The notes: generated by a model from the sequence alone, not told the origin. A stretch of 64,000 nucleotides of DNA from an uncultured Lentisphaerota bacterium (GCA_900320095.1 ONQZ01000013.1:1-64000), one strand, 5' to 3'; numbered from the stretch's first letter, positions 1 through 7,904 are shown. Program-made: numbers and translations.

Positions 1-330
1 ATGGTCAAAACGTTTGAACGTCGCGGCACCTCGGTTCCTGTTGTTTGCCCTGACTGCTTTTCCGAGACGTTTGCGATGTCCGAAATGAAGCAAATCCAGT
101 GGAGCGCGTTTCTCCGCAAAAACTCCCTGAATCAACTTCCCGCCAATTTTCCGCTGATTATTAAACGTCTTTCGGATTTTCTTCTTCCGGTCCTGCTTGA
201 ACAGCGCATCGTGCCGGTCCTGTGGCATCCAAAAGATGGCTGGATTTCCAAGTAGGCGGTACAATTGCTCTCGTAACACCCCGCTCAGATGCCACTGTCC
301 ATCAAATAATCCGTTAAGGTTGATCTGCAT
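1..330 (-). CDS. Possible partial hypothetical protein running off the left edge
   Basis: An open frame starts at an ATG at 328-330 on the minus strand and runs without a stop past position 1, giving about 110 residues. It is rich in Lys and Arg in its middle, with a DRKKKIRKTF stretch. I recognise no family and see no good ribosome binding site. The plus strand is also open over 1-255 (84 codons ending at a stop), with codon use somewhat more like the host (few CTA, TTA, CGA or GGA codons), so either strand, or neither, could be the real one. The stretch is clearly less GC-rich than the rest of the window. I list it because a gene may enter from outside the window, not because a function can be given. 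Confidence 0.25.
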   Translation of the reverse strand, partial: MQINLNGLFDGQWHLSGVLREQLYRLLGNPAIFWMPQDRHDALFKQDRKKKIRKTFNNQRKIGGKLIQGVFAEKRAPLDLLHFGHRKRLGKAVRANNRNRGAATFKRFDH

Positions 331-587
331 CCCGGAATTGAGGCTAAAGTGGCCTCAGAGATACGTTTTTCTACCTCCAGTATTAAATTGGCCTACAGGT
401 TGGCGGCCTTTATTGAACAACCACCAAAACGTGCGTTCGTTTACAACTAAGTCGAAATATCGACCTACTTGTAAATGTGTATGGGGGAATAGACTCTGCC
501 ACTTAAACCGGCAGGATTATCGTTTTGAGCTTGTTTACCTCGAAATGCGAAGATATTTTTACAGTATTGATGTGCGTTTTTGAGGCG
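331..587. other. Gene-poor, lower-GC spacer
   Basis: No convincing gene is seen here. Open frames on the plus strand lack a ribosome binding site and recognisable protein features. A small hairpin is present (GAGGC at 354-358 pairing with GCCTC at 342-346). The composition differs from the flanking housekeeping genes, which suggests acquired DNA. Confidence 0.5.
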
Positions 588-807
588 AAATCCCCTAAAA
601 ATCCCCTAAAAGAGCCGTTTTCATGAAGATTATCCCGATTTACGGGGGACAAAACAGGCCAGTCACGTCTCAAAGGGATGATTCTTGTCTCTGTTTAGGC
701 ATCCGGGGATAGCCTCCTGGAATGGATCCCCCTTTCGGACACTCAAATCCCCTATCCTTCATGCTCAGCGTTGAGCTCAGAAGTTTTAGGGGATTTTTAG
801 GGGATTT
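588..807. repeat. 24-bp perfect inverted repeat bounding a 220-bp segment
   Basis: The left arm is 588-611 and the right arm 784-807; they are exact reverse complements. Each arm consists of two tandem copies of an 11-bp unit, AAATCCCCTAA, the second slightly shifted. A third partial copy (AAATCCCCTA) lies at 745-754. The 172 bp between the arms have no gene. No target-site duplication is obvious immediately outside the arms. It could be the ends of a MITE-like element, an arm-type recombinase binding array, or a replication/termination site; the sequence alone does not decide. Confidence 0.6.
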
Positions 808-888
808 ATGTCACGAAGGCAGGAAAAATCAGGTTTTGTCGGTTCCTGTCAAATCAACTCTTTTTGACCTCGAATGAGGGCATAAAAA

Positions 889-965
889 TGGGGTGGGAGA
901 CGGGACTCGAACCCGCGACATTCTGAGCCACAGTCAGACGCTCCACCAACTGAGCTACACCCACC
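889..965 (-). tRNA. tRNA-His (GTG)
   Basis: Read on the minus strand this folds as a complete cloverleaf. The acceptor is GTGGGTG paired with CTCCCAC (one T/T mismatch), with the extra G-1 opposite C73 that marks bacterial tRNA-His. The D stem is GCTC/GAGC, the anticodon stem TCTGA/TCAGA around loop CTGTGGC (anticodon GTG), and the T arm is GCGGG/CCCGT with TTCGAGT. A CCA end is encoded at 889-891. A promoter lies just upstream. Its 3' end faces the low-GC stretch at 1-888, the usual orientation for integration into a tRNA 3' end. Confidence 0.95.
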
Positions 966-983
966 ACAATTGATGTATCATTT

Positions 984-1011
984 ACTATAGCATCATATCG
1001 GATTTTTTCAA
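984..1011 (-). promoter_or_regulatory. Promoter for tRNA-His
   Basis: On the minus strand, TTGAAA (1006-1011), 16 nt, TATAGT (984-989), about 20 nt before the tRNA. It matches the TTGA/TATAGT pattern used throughout the window. Confidence 0.7.
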
Positions 1012-1022
1012 GCGGAAAACCG

Positions 1023-1077
1023 GAAAAAAAGAGAAGAATCGGCGTTCGTCCGCCCATTCAGAGTCTTCGCCGATTCT
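1023..1077 (-). terminator. Rho-independent terminator of the exbD/exbB operon
   Basis: On the minus strand AGAATCGGCG (1068-1077) pairs with CGCCGATTCT (1035-1044), followed by a T-rich tract. It lies directly after the last gene of the operon and just before the tRNA promoter, so the tRNA is probably transcribed on its own. Confidence 0.75.
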
Positions 1078-1092
1078 TTCCTGCAGGCTGTT

Positions 1093-1515
1093 CTACCGGG
1101 TGTTGTACTGTTCGTCGTAGGTACGGACGGCGACGTTGTGGAGGCCGCGGAAGGAACAGAGGTCGAGAATCTCGACGACGCGGCTGAACGCGACCGCCTT
1201 GTCGCAGTCCACGCGGATGCGGCGGTCCTGGTTCTCCTCGGAGAGCTCCAGCAGGATCTGGTGGAGCTCGGAGATCGTGACCGGCCTGCCGTTGTAGAAC
1301 ACCATTTTCTCCTTGTTGACGCCGATGACCATGGTGTCGTTGTCCGGCGGCACGTCGAGCGAGGATGTGGAGACGGGCAGGTCGATGTCGATGTCGCGGT
1401 TTTCCTTCTTGGCGACCGTGGTGATCAGGAAGAAGATGAGGAGGAGGAAGACGCAGTCGATCAGCGAAGACATGCCGATCTCGAGCTTATCCTCCGATGA
1501 ACGTCTGATGCGCAT
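1093..1515 (-). CDS. exbD: ExbD/TolR-type biopolymer transport protein (last gene of operon)
   Basis: 140 aa. One N-terminal membrane helix (about 14-34) is preceded by the family signature, with the conserved Asp in SLIDCVFLLLIFF. A periplasmic domain with short beta/alpha elements follows. ExbD proteins form the rotor or plug inside an ExbB pentamer and use the proton motive force to act on a periplasmic partner. It follows exbB by 24 nt in a four-gene unit that contains a second exbD and a very large anchored protein but no TonB. Two different ExbD proteins in one operon suggest a heteromeric rotor; this is inferred from context. Confidence 0.9.
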   Translation of the reverse strand: MRIRRSSEDKLEIGMSSLIDCVFLLLIFFLITTVAKKENRDIDIDLPVSTSSLDVPPDNDTMVIGVNKEKMVFYNGRPVTISELHQILLELSEENQDRRIRVDCDKAVAFSRVVEILDLCSFRGLHNVAVRTYDEQYNTR

Positions 1516-1539
1516 GTGCGGCGGTCCCGTGGTTCTGCG

Positions 1540-2286
1540 TTACTTCTTCTGCGCGTCGAGCGCGGCGAACATGGCCTCGAGGTTTTCCTCGATGGCGAGT
1601 TCGGCGATGGAGAGTTTCTGCTTCAGGTAGTGGTACGCGCCGAGGGCGGGGATGGCGAGCACGAGGCCCATGTCGGTGGTGATGAGCGCCTTGCTGATGG
1701 AGTCGGCGAGGAGCGCGGCGTCGCCGGTGTCGCCGAGGATGGCGACCTTGGAGAACGCCTCGATCATGCCGATCACGGTGCCGAGCAGACCGAGCATCGG
1801 CGCCATCGTGGCGATGATCGCCAGCGGATAGCTGCGCTGTCTGTGGCGTTCGATCGCGCGCGCGGCGGCATCCGCCACGGCCATCTGCAGGCGGGCTTCG
1901 TCCATGCCGGGGTGGTCCACGATGTACGCGCCGGCGTCGGCGAGAATGCTGGGCTTCGCCTCGGCTTCCTTGCGGATGGCGTCGGCGTCATCCTTCGCGA
2001 TGGCGTCGGCGAAGAAATCGGCGTAGTAGGCGGGCGCGAGGTATCTTTTGCGCATGCGGATGAGGCGTTCGACGAGGAATCCGATGGCGGCGGCGCTGAG
2101 GAGCAGGAGCACGGCGGAGGTCATGCCGCCGTTGATGATCTCCTGGATCCAGTCGATCGTCATTTCATCGGCGGGCTCGGAGGCGGTTTCCGCGACGGTT
2201 TCGGCGGCGTTCTGGGCGGCGAGGAATCCGGGGAGGCAGAAGAGCGCCGCGGCGGAGAGGATCGAAGCACGGATGGGAAGTTTCAT
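1540..2286 (-). CDS. exbB: ExbB/TolQ/MotA-type proton channel protein
   Basis: 248 aa. The ATG at 2286 is preferred over one 33 nt upstream because a GAAAGG sequence sits in front of it and it opens a clean cleavable signal sequence (MKLPIRASILSAAALF..., cleavage near AAQ). Three membrane segments follow, the first after the IIN-GG region near residue 55, the others in the MotA/TolQ/ExbB core with LGLLGTVIGMIEAF and the later ADSISKALITTDMGLVLAIPAL motif that line the proton path. A signal peptide on ExbB is typical of the long ExbB subtype. It lies between the large coiled-coil protein and exbD on one transcript and should form the stator of that motor. Confidence 0.9.
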   Translation of the reverse strand: MKLPIRASILSAAALFCLPGFLAAQNAAETVAETASEPADEMTIDWIQEIINGGMTSAVLLLLSAAAIGFLVERLIRMRKRYLAPAYYADFFADAIAKDDADAIRKEAEAKPSILADAGAYIVDHPGMDEARLQMAVADAAARAIERHRQRSYPLAIIATMAPMLGLLGTVIGMIEAFSKVAILGDTGDAALLADSISKALITTDMGLVLAIPALGAYHYLKQKLSIAELAIEENLEAMFAALDAQKK

Positions 2287-2334
2287 GGAAAACCTTTCGT
2301 AGTTTTTTATGTTCTTCATATTTTGTGATAAACA

Positions 2335-5211
2335 TCAGGGGAGTCTGCGGCGCGCGGAGGGCGTCGAGGGAGCGGCGGCGTCCGGGCGGGCGGCCTGCGT
2401 CTGCGGGGCGTTGCGGCGCTGTTCTGCGGCGCGTTTCGCGGCTGCCGCGGCGGCCGGGGTCTCCTCGCGGACCATGACGAACGAGAACTGGCATTCGTCG
2501 GGACCGTTTTCCACGCAGAAGAGGATGGTGTTCCAGCCCTTGCGGAAGTGGATGTGGACGATGTTCTCGTGGAGGCCCCAGGTGCTCAGCTCGTCGTCGA
2601 ACCAGACCTGTTCGCCGTTGATCCAGAGGACGCTGGCATCGTCGGACCCAATCATGGCGAGGACGTCGGTGTCCTCCTCGAAATGAACGTCGGTATAGGC
2701 GTAGTAGATCGCGTTGTCCATCTTGTCCGGTGTGCGGATGCAGGTCGTGTCGGTCTGAACGTAGCGCCAGCGGAGGCGGATGGGCTTCTGCGTGACCGGG
2801 TCGATCTTGCCGTCGTACTCGGCGTCGAGGTCGATCCTGGTCTCGGGTTCCCGTTTCACGCGGTCGGCGATGTGCGTGAACCTGCTGCCGTCGTATTTGC
2901 CTTCCCACGGACCGATCACGTACCAGGAGTCGATGAAGACGAACCCATGGCGGGCGGCGTTTTTGCTGACGCGGCGTCCGGGGACGGATTCCGCGATGAT
3001 GGCGTAGTCGGCGGGCTCGGAGGCGATGCGCTTGCTGTCGGAGTTGCCGACGGGGCTGTAATAGTAGCCGCCGAACTCGAAGTCGAAGTCGCCGCGGAAC
3101 GCGATGCCGCCTCCGCCGTAGGCGCCGCGGTTGTTGCCGAAGCTGGAGCCGTTTCCGTTGCCCTGTCCCTGACCCTGGCTCTGGCCTTGCCCCTGGCCTT
3201 GTCCCTGGCCCTGCTGTCCGGCGCGTTCCACGCCCTCGCGGCCCATCCGGCCGAGCTGGCGCATCATGTCGGCGAGACTGCCCTGGCCCTGCCCCTGACG
3301 GCCGCCCTGCATACCTGCCTGCTGATTGCGCATGGCGCGCTGCTGGATGGCGGAGAAGAGGCGTTCGGCGGAGAGCGGGAGGTTGATGCCCGCCATGCGC
3401 GCGAGGCTGTTCGCGCGGGACGAAAGCGAATCGGCGGCGTCCTGAAGCGCGGTCATCTGTTCGAGCGCGCGGAGGAGCTGTTCCTTGGTCATGTACTGTC
3501 CGCCGCCCTGCGAGCCGCCCTGTCCCTGGCCGTTGCCCTGTTCACCGTTCTGTCCCTGCTGGCCGCCCTGCTGACTCGCGCTCTGCGATTCGCTCTGGGG
3601 ATCGTTCCTGAGCGCTTCGAGGAGCTTGCGGAGGTACTGTTCGGCCTCGACCGTGGTAAATTCGTCGCGATAACGTCCGTTCATGGCCTTCGTGAGGAAG
3701 CTTTCGGCGTCAGCGTCCATCGCCTTGGCGGCCTCCTGGATGTCGGCGAATTCCGGATCGATGTTGTAAATCCACTCGGACAGCTTCGAGCTGATCTCGT
3801 TGCGGTGGTTCAGCGCAGCCAGGTAGGCGGTGTTCGCGAGGTCCGGGAGCTTGCGCTGGACGGTCGTGTTCGTGTCCTTGAGCTGACGGTCGAATCCCTG
3901 CATGTCGCGGGACGCGGTCTGGAGGAACGAGAGGTCCTGCCGCGCGGTGTCGGTGTCGTTTGCCTCGACGGCCTTTCTGATCGCCTCGTAGGCGCGCTGC
4001 GCCTGCTCCATCGTGTGCTTCGCGTTCTCGTCGACCTCGTTCACCAGATAGATCTCGAAGGACGGCACGTCGTAGTCATAATCGAAATCGTAATCGTAGA
4101 CATCATCGTCATAAACGACCGCCGGCCCGACGATGCCGGGTCTGGGCAGGGGACGCTGACGGCGCGGACGGTTCTTGCGCTCCTCTTCCGCTTTCTTGAT
4201 GCGCTCGCGGCTTTCCTCGGCGGTCTTCTTCGCCTGCTCATAGGCTTCCTGCGTGAGACGGTACACCTCCTCGGCGGCGTCAAGGATCTTCTGCGGATCC
4301 TCGGCGGCTCCGTCTCCCTTCGCCAGGTCGCGCGAGAAATGCTCCATGGACGTCTGGTCCATGTTTTTGTTGATGGAGTCCATCGACCGGATGGCGTTCT
4401 GGTAGGCGTTCAGTTCGGCGTACTTCGTGTCGAGCTGCTCCTCCTTCGCCGCCATGAAGTCCTTCAGTTGCTGGAGCGTGGCGTCGACGGGCGGCATTTC
4501 GGGCGGGGTGTTCATGATGCCGATGTCGTACACGCCGGACATGTCGCCGCTGAGGATGGAGTCGATCATGCGTTCGAGTTCGAGCGACTGCCACTCGGCG
4601 GTGGCGGAATCGACGCCGTAGTCGAGGTAGCTGGACGGATTCGCGCGGAACTTTTCGCTGTTCGCCTTCATGGTCTCCAGCTGGCCGCGGAAGACGGGGA
4701 TCAGGTCGTCGCCCGGATGCTGTTTCATCTGCTGGCGGATGTCGCCGGCGATGCGGGCGTTCTCCGTGAACGGCACGACATAATCGAATTCGTTGGACAG
4801 GTTTTCGGCGAGGTCGAACAGGCGTTCGTACGCCTCCTCCATCGGGTCGCGCAGTTCGGCGTAGATCTCCTTCAGCTCCTCCTTGCGCTCCTCCATCTTC
4901 TCAAGGGTCTCCTCGACCTCCTCCAGTTTCTTGCGGATTTCCTTTTCCTTGCGTTTCTGGACGCGGTCGCGGATCTTCTTGAGCTCGGCGGGCGGGGCTT
5001 CCTTCTTGACCCGTTCCGGGTCGTTCTTGTGGGCTTCGCGCTTCGCCTCGTTTTCCTGTTTCTGCTTCATCGCCTCTTCGAGCGAATACCGGCTGTAGCG
5101 GATGAAGTCAAGCTGCCAGGCTGCGACGATCGCGGCGAGGTAGACGAGGAGCGTGAGCCCCCAGATGACGGCGGTCGTGCGGCCGGACTGCAAGTTGCGT
5201 TTGCTGTTCAT
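2335..5211 (-). CDS. Large membrane-anchored coiled-coil protein with Gln/Gly-rich linker and C-terminal beta-sandwich-like domain
   Basis: 958 aa, not recognised as a named family. One membrane helix (about 13-33) places the rest in the periplasm. Residues 40-130 are a highly charged Lys/Glu coiled coil; more helical segments follow to about 540. Residues about 550-690 are low-complexity Gln/Gly/Ser. Residues about 750-910 look like a compact beta-rich domain of the PA14/jelly-roll carbohydrate-binding kind found in PVC glycosidases (FIDSWYVIGPWEG, VLWINGEQVW, GWNTILFCVENG); this resemblance is my inference. A short Ala/Pro/Arg tail ends it. It sits 16 nt after one exbD and before exbB and the second exbD, so it probably takes the place that TonB or TolA has elsewhere, coupling the motor to the cell wall or outer membrane. 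Confidence 0.8.
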   Translation of the reverse strand: MNSKRNLQSGRTTAVIWGLTLLVYLAAIVAAWQLDFIRYSRYSLEEAMKQKQENEAKREAHKNDPERVKKEAPPAELKKIRDRVQKRKEKEIRKKLEEVEETLEKMEERKEELKEIYAELRDPMEEAYERLFDLAENLSNEFDYVVPFTENARIAGDIRQQMKQHPGDDLIPVFRGQLETMKANSEKFRANPSSYLDYGVDSATAEWQSLELERMIDSILSGDMSGVYDIGIMNTPPEMPPVDATLQQLKDFMAAKEEQLDTKYAELNAYQNAIRSMDSINKNMDQTSMEHFSRDLAKGDGAAEDPQKILDAAEEVYRLTQEAYEQAKKTAEESRERIKKAEEERKNRPRRQRPLPRPGIVGPAVVYDDDVYDYDFDYDYDVPSFEIYLVNEVDENAKHTMEQAQRAYEAIRKAVEANDTDTARQDLSFLQTASRDMQGFDRQLKDTNTTVQRKLPDLANTAYLAALNHRNEISSKLSEWIYNIDPEFADIQEAAKAMDADAESFLTKAMNGRYRDEFTTVEAEQYLRKLLEALRNDPQSESQSASQQGGQQGQNGEQGNGQGQGGSQGGGQYMTKEQLLRALEQMTALQDAADSLSSRANSLARMAGINLPLSAERLFSAIQQRAMRNQQAGMQGGRQGQGQGSLADMMRQLGRMGREGVERAGQQGQGQGQGQGQSQGQGQGNGNGSSFGNNRGAYGGGGIAFRGDFDFEFGGYYYSPVGNSDSKRIASEPADYAIIAESVPGRRVSKNAARHGFVFIDSWYVIGPWEGKYDGSRFTHIADRVKREPETRIDLDAEYDGKIDPVTQKPIRLRWRYVQTDTTCIRTPDKMDNAIYYAYTDVHFEEDTDVLAMIGSDDASVLWINGEQVWFDDELSTWGLHENIVHIHFRKGWNTILFCVENGPDECQFSFVMVREETPAAAAAAKRAAEQRRNAPQTQAARPDAAAPSTPSARRRLP

Positions 5212-5226
5212 GTCAATGCCTCGCGT

Positions 5227-5709
5227 TTAGTCCGATGAGCCGGGGACGTAGAACCGGGATTCGCGGTAGTCGCGCATGCGGACGTCGACCTTGTTCAGAT
5301 GGTTGATCTGGAGCTTGTCCAGCATGTCGATCACGGTCTGGAACTCCACGTCGGGATCGGCGTACAGACGCACGTTGATCTCCTCGTTGCCGCCCTGCGT
5401 CGACATGCGCCCCAGGTTCTCCACGAACTTGTCCACGTCCGGAACGGTACGGAAATCGGGTCGCCCGTCCTGCAGGCGGCGTTCCGCCGAGTAGTAGCGA
5501 CCGTCCTTGCCGATCGCGAGGATCACGCGGCGCGCGTCCATACGTTCGGAGATGGTCACGTCGGGGTCCGGGACCTCGATGGGGATCTGTTTTTCGAGCT
5601 TCTTCATCATGGTGGTGATGAGGAAGAAGATGAGGAGGAGGAAGACGCAGTCGATGAGGGGCGACATTTCGAGCGTGACGTCGTCATCGTCTTTTTTTCG
5701 GATTCTCAT
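5227..5709 (-). CDS. exbD: ExbD/TolR-type biopolymer transport protein (first gene of operon)
   Basis: 160 aa. The N-terminal helix carries the conserved Asp in SPLIDCVFLLLIFFLITT, almost identical to the other ExbD of this operon, but the periplasmic part (about 37-160) is longer and different, including an inserted segment around RRLQDGRPDFRTVP. It leads the unit exbD - coiled-coil protein - exbB - exbD, with short gaps throughout. I see no strong promoter in the 270 nt upstream that matches the window consensus, though several AT-rich hexamers (TATAAA near 5754) could serve. Confidence in family is high; the cargo or partner is unknown. Confidence 0.9.
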   Translation of the reverse strand: MRIRKKDDDDVTLEMSPLIDCVFLLLIFFLITTMMKKLEKQIPIEVPDPDVTISERMDARRVILAIGKDGRYYSAERRLQDGRPDFRTVPDVDKFVENLGRMSTQGGNEEINVRLYADPDVEFQTVIDMLDKLQINHLNKVDVRMRDYRESRFYVPGSSD

Positions 5710-5871
5710 ATTCGGTCAAATCTGGAGTATTGTGGATCGGTTCTGGAAACGAGTTTATAAGAATTAGACGGGCGAACTCCCGTTTTCTTAGCGCTTTTTC
5801 TCATTTTTCCCGGTTTTTTTGGATTTTTTTCACCGGACGGGCCGTTTTGCGGCCGGAACCGCCGCGGAAAA

Positions 5872-5961
5872 GCAACGAAAAGAGCGGGAGCTTGCTGCGG
5901 CTTCCGCTCTGAAAACTAACTGAAGCGACCGGGGAGATTCATGGAACCGGAGTCTCCCCGG
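5872..5961 (-). terminator. Terminator region after the lipoprotein esterase
   Basis: Two hairpins follow the esterase stop codon on the minus strand. The first is CCGGGGAGA (5953-5961) with TCTCCCCGG (5929-5937). The second is AGAGCGGAAGC paired with GCTCCCGCTCT (5881-5910), followed by TTTTCGTTGCTTTT. The second has the better T-rich tail. Confidence 0.6.
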
Positions 5962-5978
5962 ATTTGCCGTCCGCCGGG

Positions 5979-7064
5979 TTATTCTTCGGCGGTTTTCTCT
6001 TCGCCTTCGGCGGGCTCGACGGATTCGAGCGCCTGCCACTCGCGCTGCTTCGCCTGCTCCTCGGCGTTCGGGAACGCGGAGATGAAGCCGTCGCCGGGCT
6101 TGGATCCTTTCGGACGCGGTCCGCCGTTGAAGCCGAAGCCTTTTTCATACTGGCCGGCGGTGACGGGGCCGACGGGCTGGATGCCGAGCTTGATGTCGGA
6201 CTGCTTGCCGCGGCGCTGCGAGAAGAGCCATTCCCAGGTATTCTTGTTGGAATACGCTCTGTCCCAGCAGTTGTGGCCGACGCCGAAGAACTCGCGCAGA
6301 TAGACGTTCGTGTTGCCTGCCGCCCTCATGGTGATGAACATCCAGCGGGCGAGCTGGGGCGGGACGGTCGTGTCGTCGCTGCCGTGGAAGATCAGGACGG
6401 GCAGGTCTTTCATCTTTTGGGCGCGGTTCGGATCGCTGCCGCCGCAGCACGGGATTCCGGCCGCGAAGATGTCGGTGCCGTAGCGCGCCAGGAGGTCCCA
6501 GCAGCCGTAGCCGCCCATGGAGAGGCCGGTCACATAGACGCGGTTCTTGTCGGCGTCAAACTCTTTGATCTTCTTTTCGATCAGCACGGGGATCATGCCG
6601 AGCGCCTGGTAGGGTTCCTCCATGAGGTCGCCCATGGCGCCGCCGCGGTGAAGCGGAGCCCAGACCTGGTCGCTCGGGCATTCCGGCGCGAGCACGATAA
6701 CCTTGCGCTTGCCGTCGCGCATCTGCTTCACGATCTCGGGTACGGCGAGACGGAGCTGCGCGAGGTTCTCCTCGCCGCGTTCGCCGAAACCGTGCAGGAA
6801 GACGAGGATCGAGAACTTGCCGGGCTCGTCCGCGTTGTACACGCCCTGGCAGTAACGCAGTTCGCCGTTGCAGTTCGTCAGGACTTCCTGCTTCATTTCC
6901 AGGTCGTTCAGCGTGCGGATCTCGTTGGCAAATCTCTGCTGGATCTGTTCGGAGGGTTCCTCCATCGGGGAGATGACGGCCGATTCGAAAGCCGGATCGG
7001 AGGAGCATGCGGCTCCGATGACGGCGAGGGCGGCGCATCCGAGCACGAGCAAGTGTTTTTTCAT
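5979..7064 (-). CDS. Lipoprotein alpha/beta-hydrolase (esterase/carboxylesterase type)
   Basis: 361 aa. The ATG at 7064 is chosen over an in-frame one 39 nt upstream because AAAGGA lies 9 nt before it and it starts a lipoprotein signal with Cys after AVIGAA. The mature protein has an alpha/beta-hydrolase core with the oxyanion region LHGFGERGEE, the nucleophile elbow GLSMGGYG, an acid residue in HGSDDTTVPP and the catalytic His in GVGHNCWD. This is the PHB-depolymerase/dienelactone-hydrolase-like group that includes secreted carbohydrate esterases. A Pro/Gly/Glu-rich tail of about 70 residues follows. It stands alone between a terminator and its own promoter. The substrate cannot be read from the sequence; acetyl or feruloyl esters of polysaccharides are plausible. 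Confidence 0.8.
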   Translation of the reverse strand: MKKHLLVLGCAALAVIGAACSSDPAFESAVISPMEEPSEQIQQRFANEIRTLNDLEMKQEVLTNCNGELRYCQGVYNADEPGKFSILVFLHGFGERGEENLAQLRLAVPEIVKQMRDGKRKVIVLAPECPSDQVWAPLHRGGAMGDLMEEPYQALGMIPVLIEKKIKEFDADKNRVYVTGLSMGGYGCWDLLARYGTDIFAAGIPCCGGSDPNRAQKMKDLPVLIFHGSDDTTVPPQLARWMFITMRAAGNTNVYLREFFGVGHNCWDRAYSNKNTWEWLFSQRRGKQSDIKLGIQPVGPVTAGQYEKGFGFNGGPRPKGSKPGDGFISAFPNAEEQAKQREWQALESVEPAEGEEKTAEE

Positions 7065-7106
7065 GGCATTGAATCCTTTCAGTGTGTTGGTATATTTTTT
7101 CAATAA

Positions 7107-7134
7107 AATATACAGCGTATTTTGTGAAAATCAA
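7107..7134 (-). promoter_or_regulatory. Promoter for the lipoprotein esterase
   Basis: Minus strand: TTGATT (7129-7134), 16 nt, TATATT (7107-7112), about 40 nt before the start codon. Confidence 0.65.
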
Positions 7135-7303
7135 TTCTTCTGCGTCTTTTTTCCCGCTTTTTCCCATTTTTCCGTCATGTGCCATTTGAAAAAGTAAATG
7201 CACGGGGGAGGAATCAAGGAGCGTGCGTTCACCTTGACAATTGACGCCGATGCGGCTTTATGCGTCGGAAAAAAGGTTGTCCGAAGAAAAAAACGGACAG
7301 CGT

Positions 7304-7332
7304 TTGAAAAAACACCTTTTCAGCTGTAAATT
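7304..7332 (+). promoter_or_regulatory. Promoter for the DUF3791-like pair
   Basis: TTGAAA (7304-7309), 17 nt, TAAATT (7327-7332), 38 nt before the ATG at 7370. Confidence 0.55.
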
Positions 7333-7369
7333 AGGGAAACCGGTATCATGGGAACAACAGGAGCCGATC

Positions 7370-7651
7370 ATGTCGAAACCAGTACTTGACTTTGCCATTT
7401 TCTGCATCGAGGGCGTCGCCGAAAGGCTTCAGCTCCCGGGCAACGTCGTGTACGATCTGCTGACCCGGAAATCCCGCATCCTGAACGACTATGTCGTCGC
7501 GTCCTACGACGTTCTGCACACGCAGAGCAAACAATACATCGTTGATGACATCATTTCCTTCATGAAGGAAGAGGGGTCATCGCATGATCGAAGTCTTCGA
7601 ATCCGCGGAGGAGATTCGCGATGCAGGCCGATAAGACACTGCTTCAGATGA
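7370..7651 (+). CDS. DUF3791-like small protein, probably frameshifted at its C-terminus
   Basis: 93 aa as read. The ATG at 7370 has AGGAG 6 nt upstream. Residues 1-69 match the DUF3791-type pattern (DFAIFCIEGVAERLQLPG, then SYDVLHTQSKQYIVDDII). After MKEEG the reading frame continues for about 25 Arg/Ser-rich residues that look unrelated and overlap the next gene by 31 nt. One extra G in the run of four G at 7571-7574 would give EGVIA followed by TGA and leave a normal gap with ribosome binding site before the next gene. A single-base deletion, real or a sequencing error, is therefore likely. Members of this family sit in toxin-antitoxin-like modules; the function is unknown. Confidence 0.65.
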   Translation: MSKPVLDFAIFCIEGVAERLQLPGNVVYDLLTRKSRILNDYVVASYDVLHTQSKQYIVDDIISFMKEEGSSHDRSLRIRGGDSRCRPIRHCFR

Positions 7652-7836
7652 AATATGCCCGCGTCGTCGCCATGTTCGCCGCGCAGCAGGGGCTTTCCAT
7701 GGAGGATGCTTTGGATTTCTTCTACCATTCGGAGACCTATCAGGAACTCCGCGAAGGGATCGCCGACCTGCACTGCCGCAGCGACCAGTATGTCGCCGAT
7801 GAGCTGACATTGGAATATCGGGACAGCCGCGCCTGA
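7621..7836 (+). CDS. Small DUF3791-neighbour protein
   Basis: 71 aa. GGAGGAG lies 7 nt before the ATG. The sequence has the conserved pattern KYARVVAMFA, ALDFFYHSETYQELREGI, DLHCRSDQYVADEL, seen in small soluble proteins that travel with DUF3791 and DUF3990 genes. In other genomes such pairs are often followed by an ADP-ribosyltransferase-like DUF3990 gene; none is present here, but a full unit with DUF3990 occurs 7.5 kb away at 15363-16293. This copy may be an orphan antitoxin-like remnant. The role is inferred only from family context. Confidence 0.65.
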   Translation: MQADKTLLQMKYARVVAMFAAQQGLSMEDALDFFYHSETYQELREGIADLHCRSDQYVADELTLEYRDSRA

Positions 7837-7904
7837 ACATCCCGGCATTTTCCGCGCGCCACCGGTCTTTTTTTCGCAATCCGCTGATTTTTTTTTTATT
7901 TAGG

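Noticed and set aside
256-587. Plus-strand open frame to 583
   Set aside because: No ribosome binding site, odd composition and no recognisable protein features.
2548-5238. Long plus-strand open frame opposite the coiled-coil gene
   Set aside because: It is the antisense shadow of the 958-aa gene in GC-rich DNA, with Val/Asp/Arg-rich composition and no domain or ribosome binding site.
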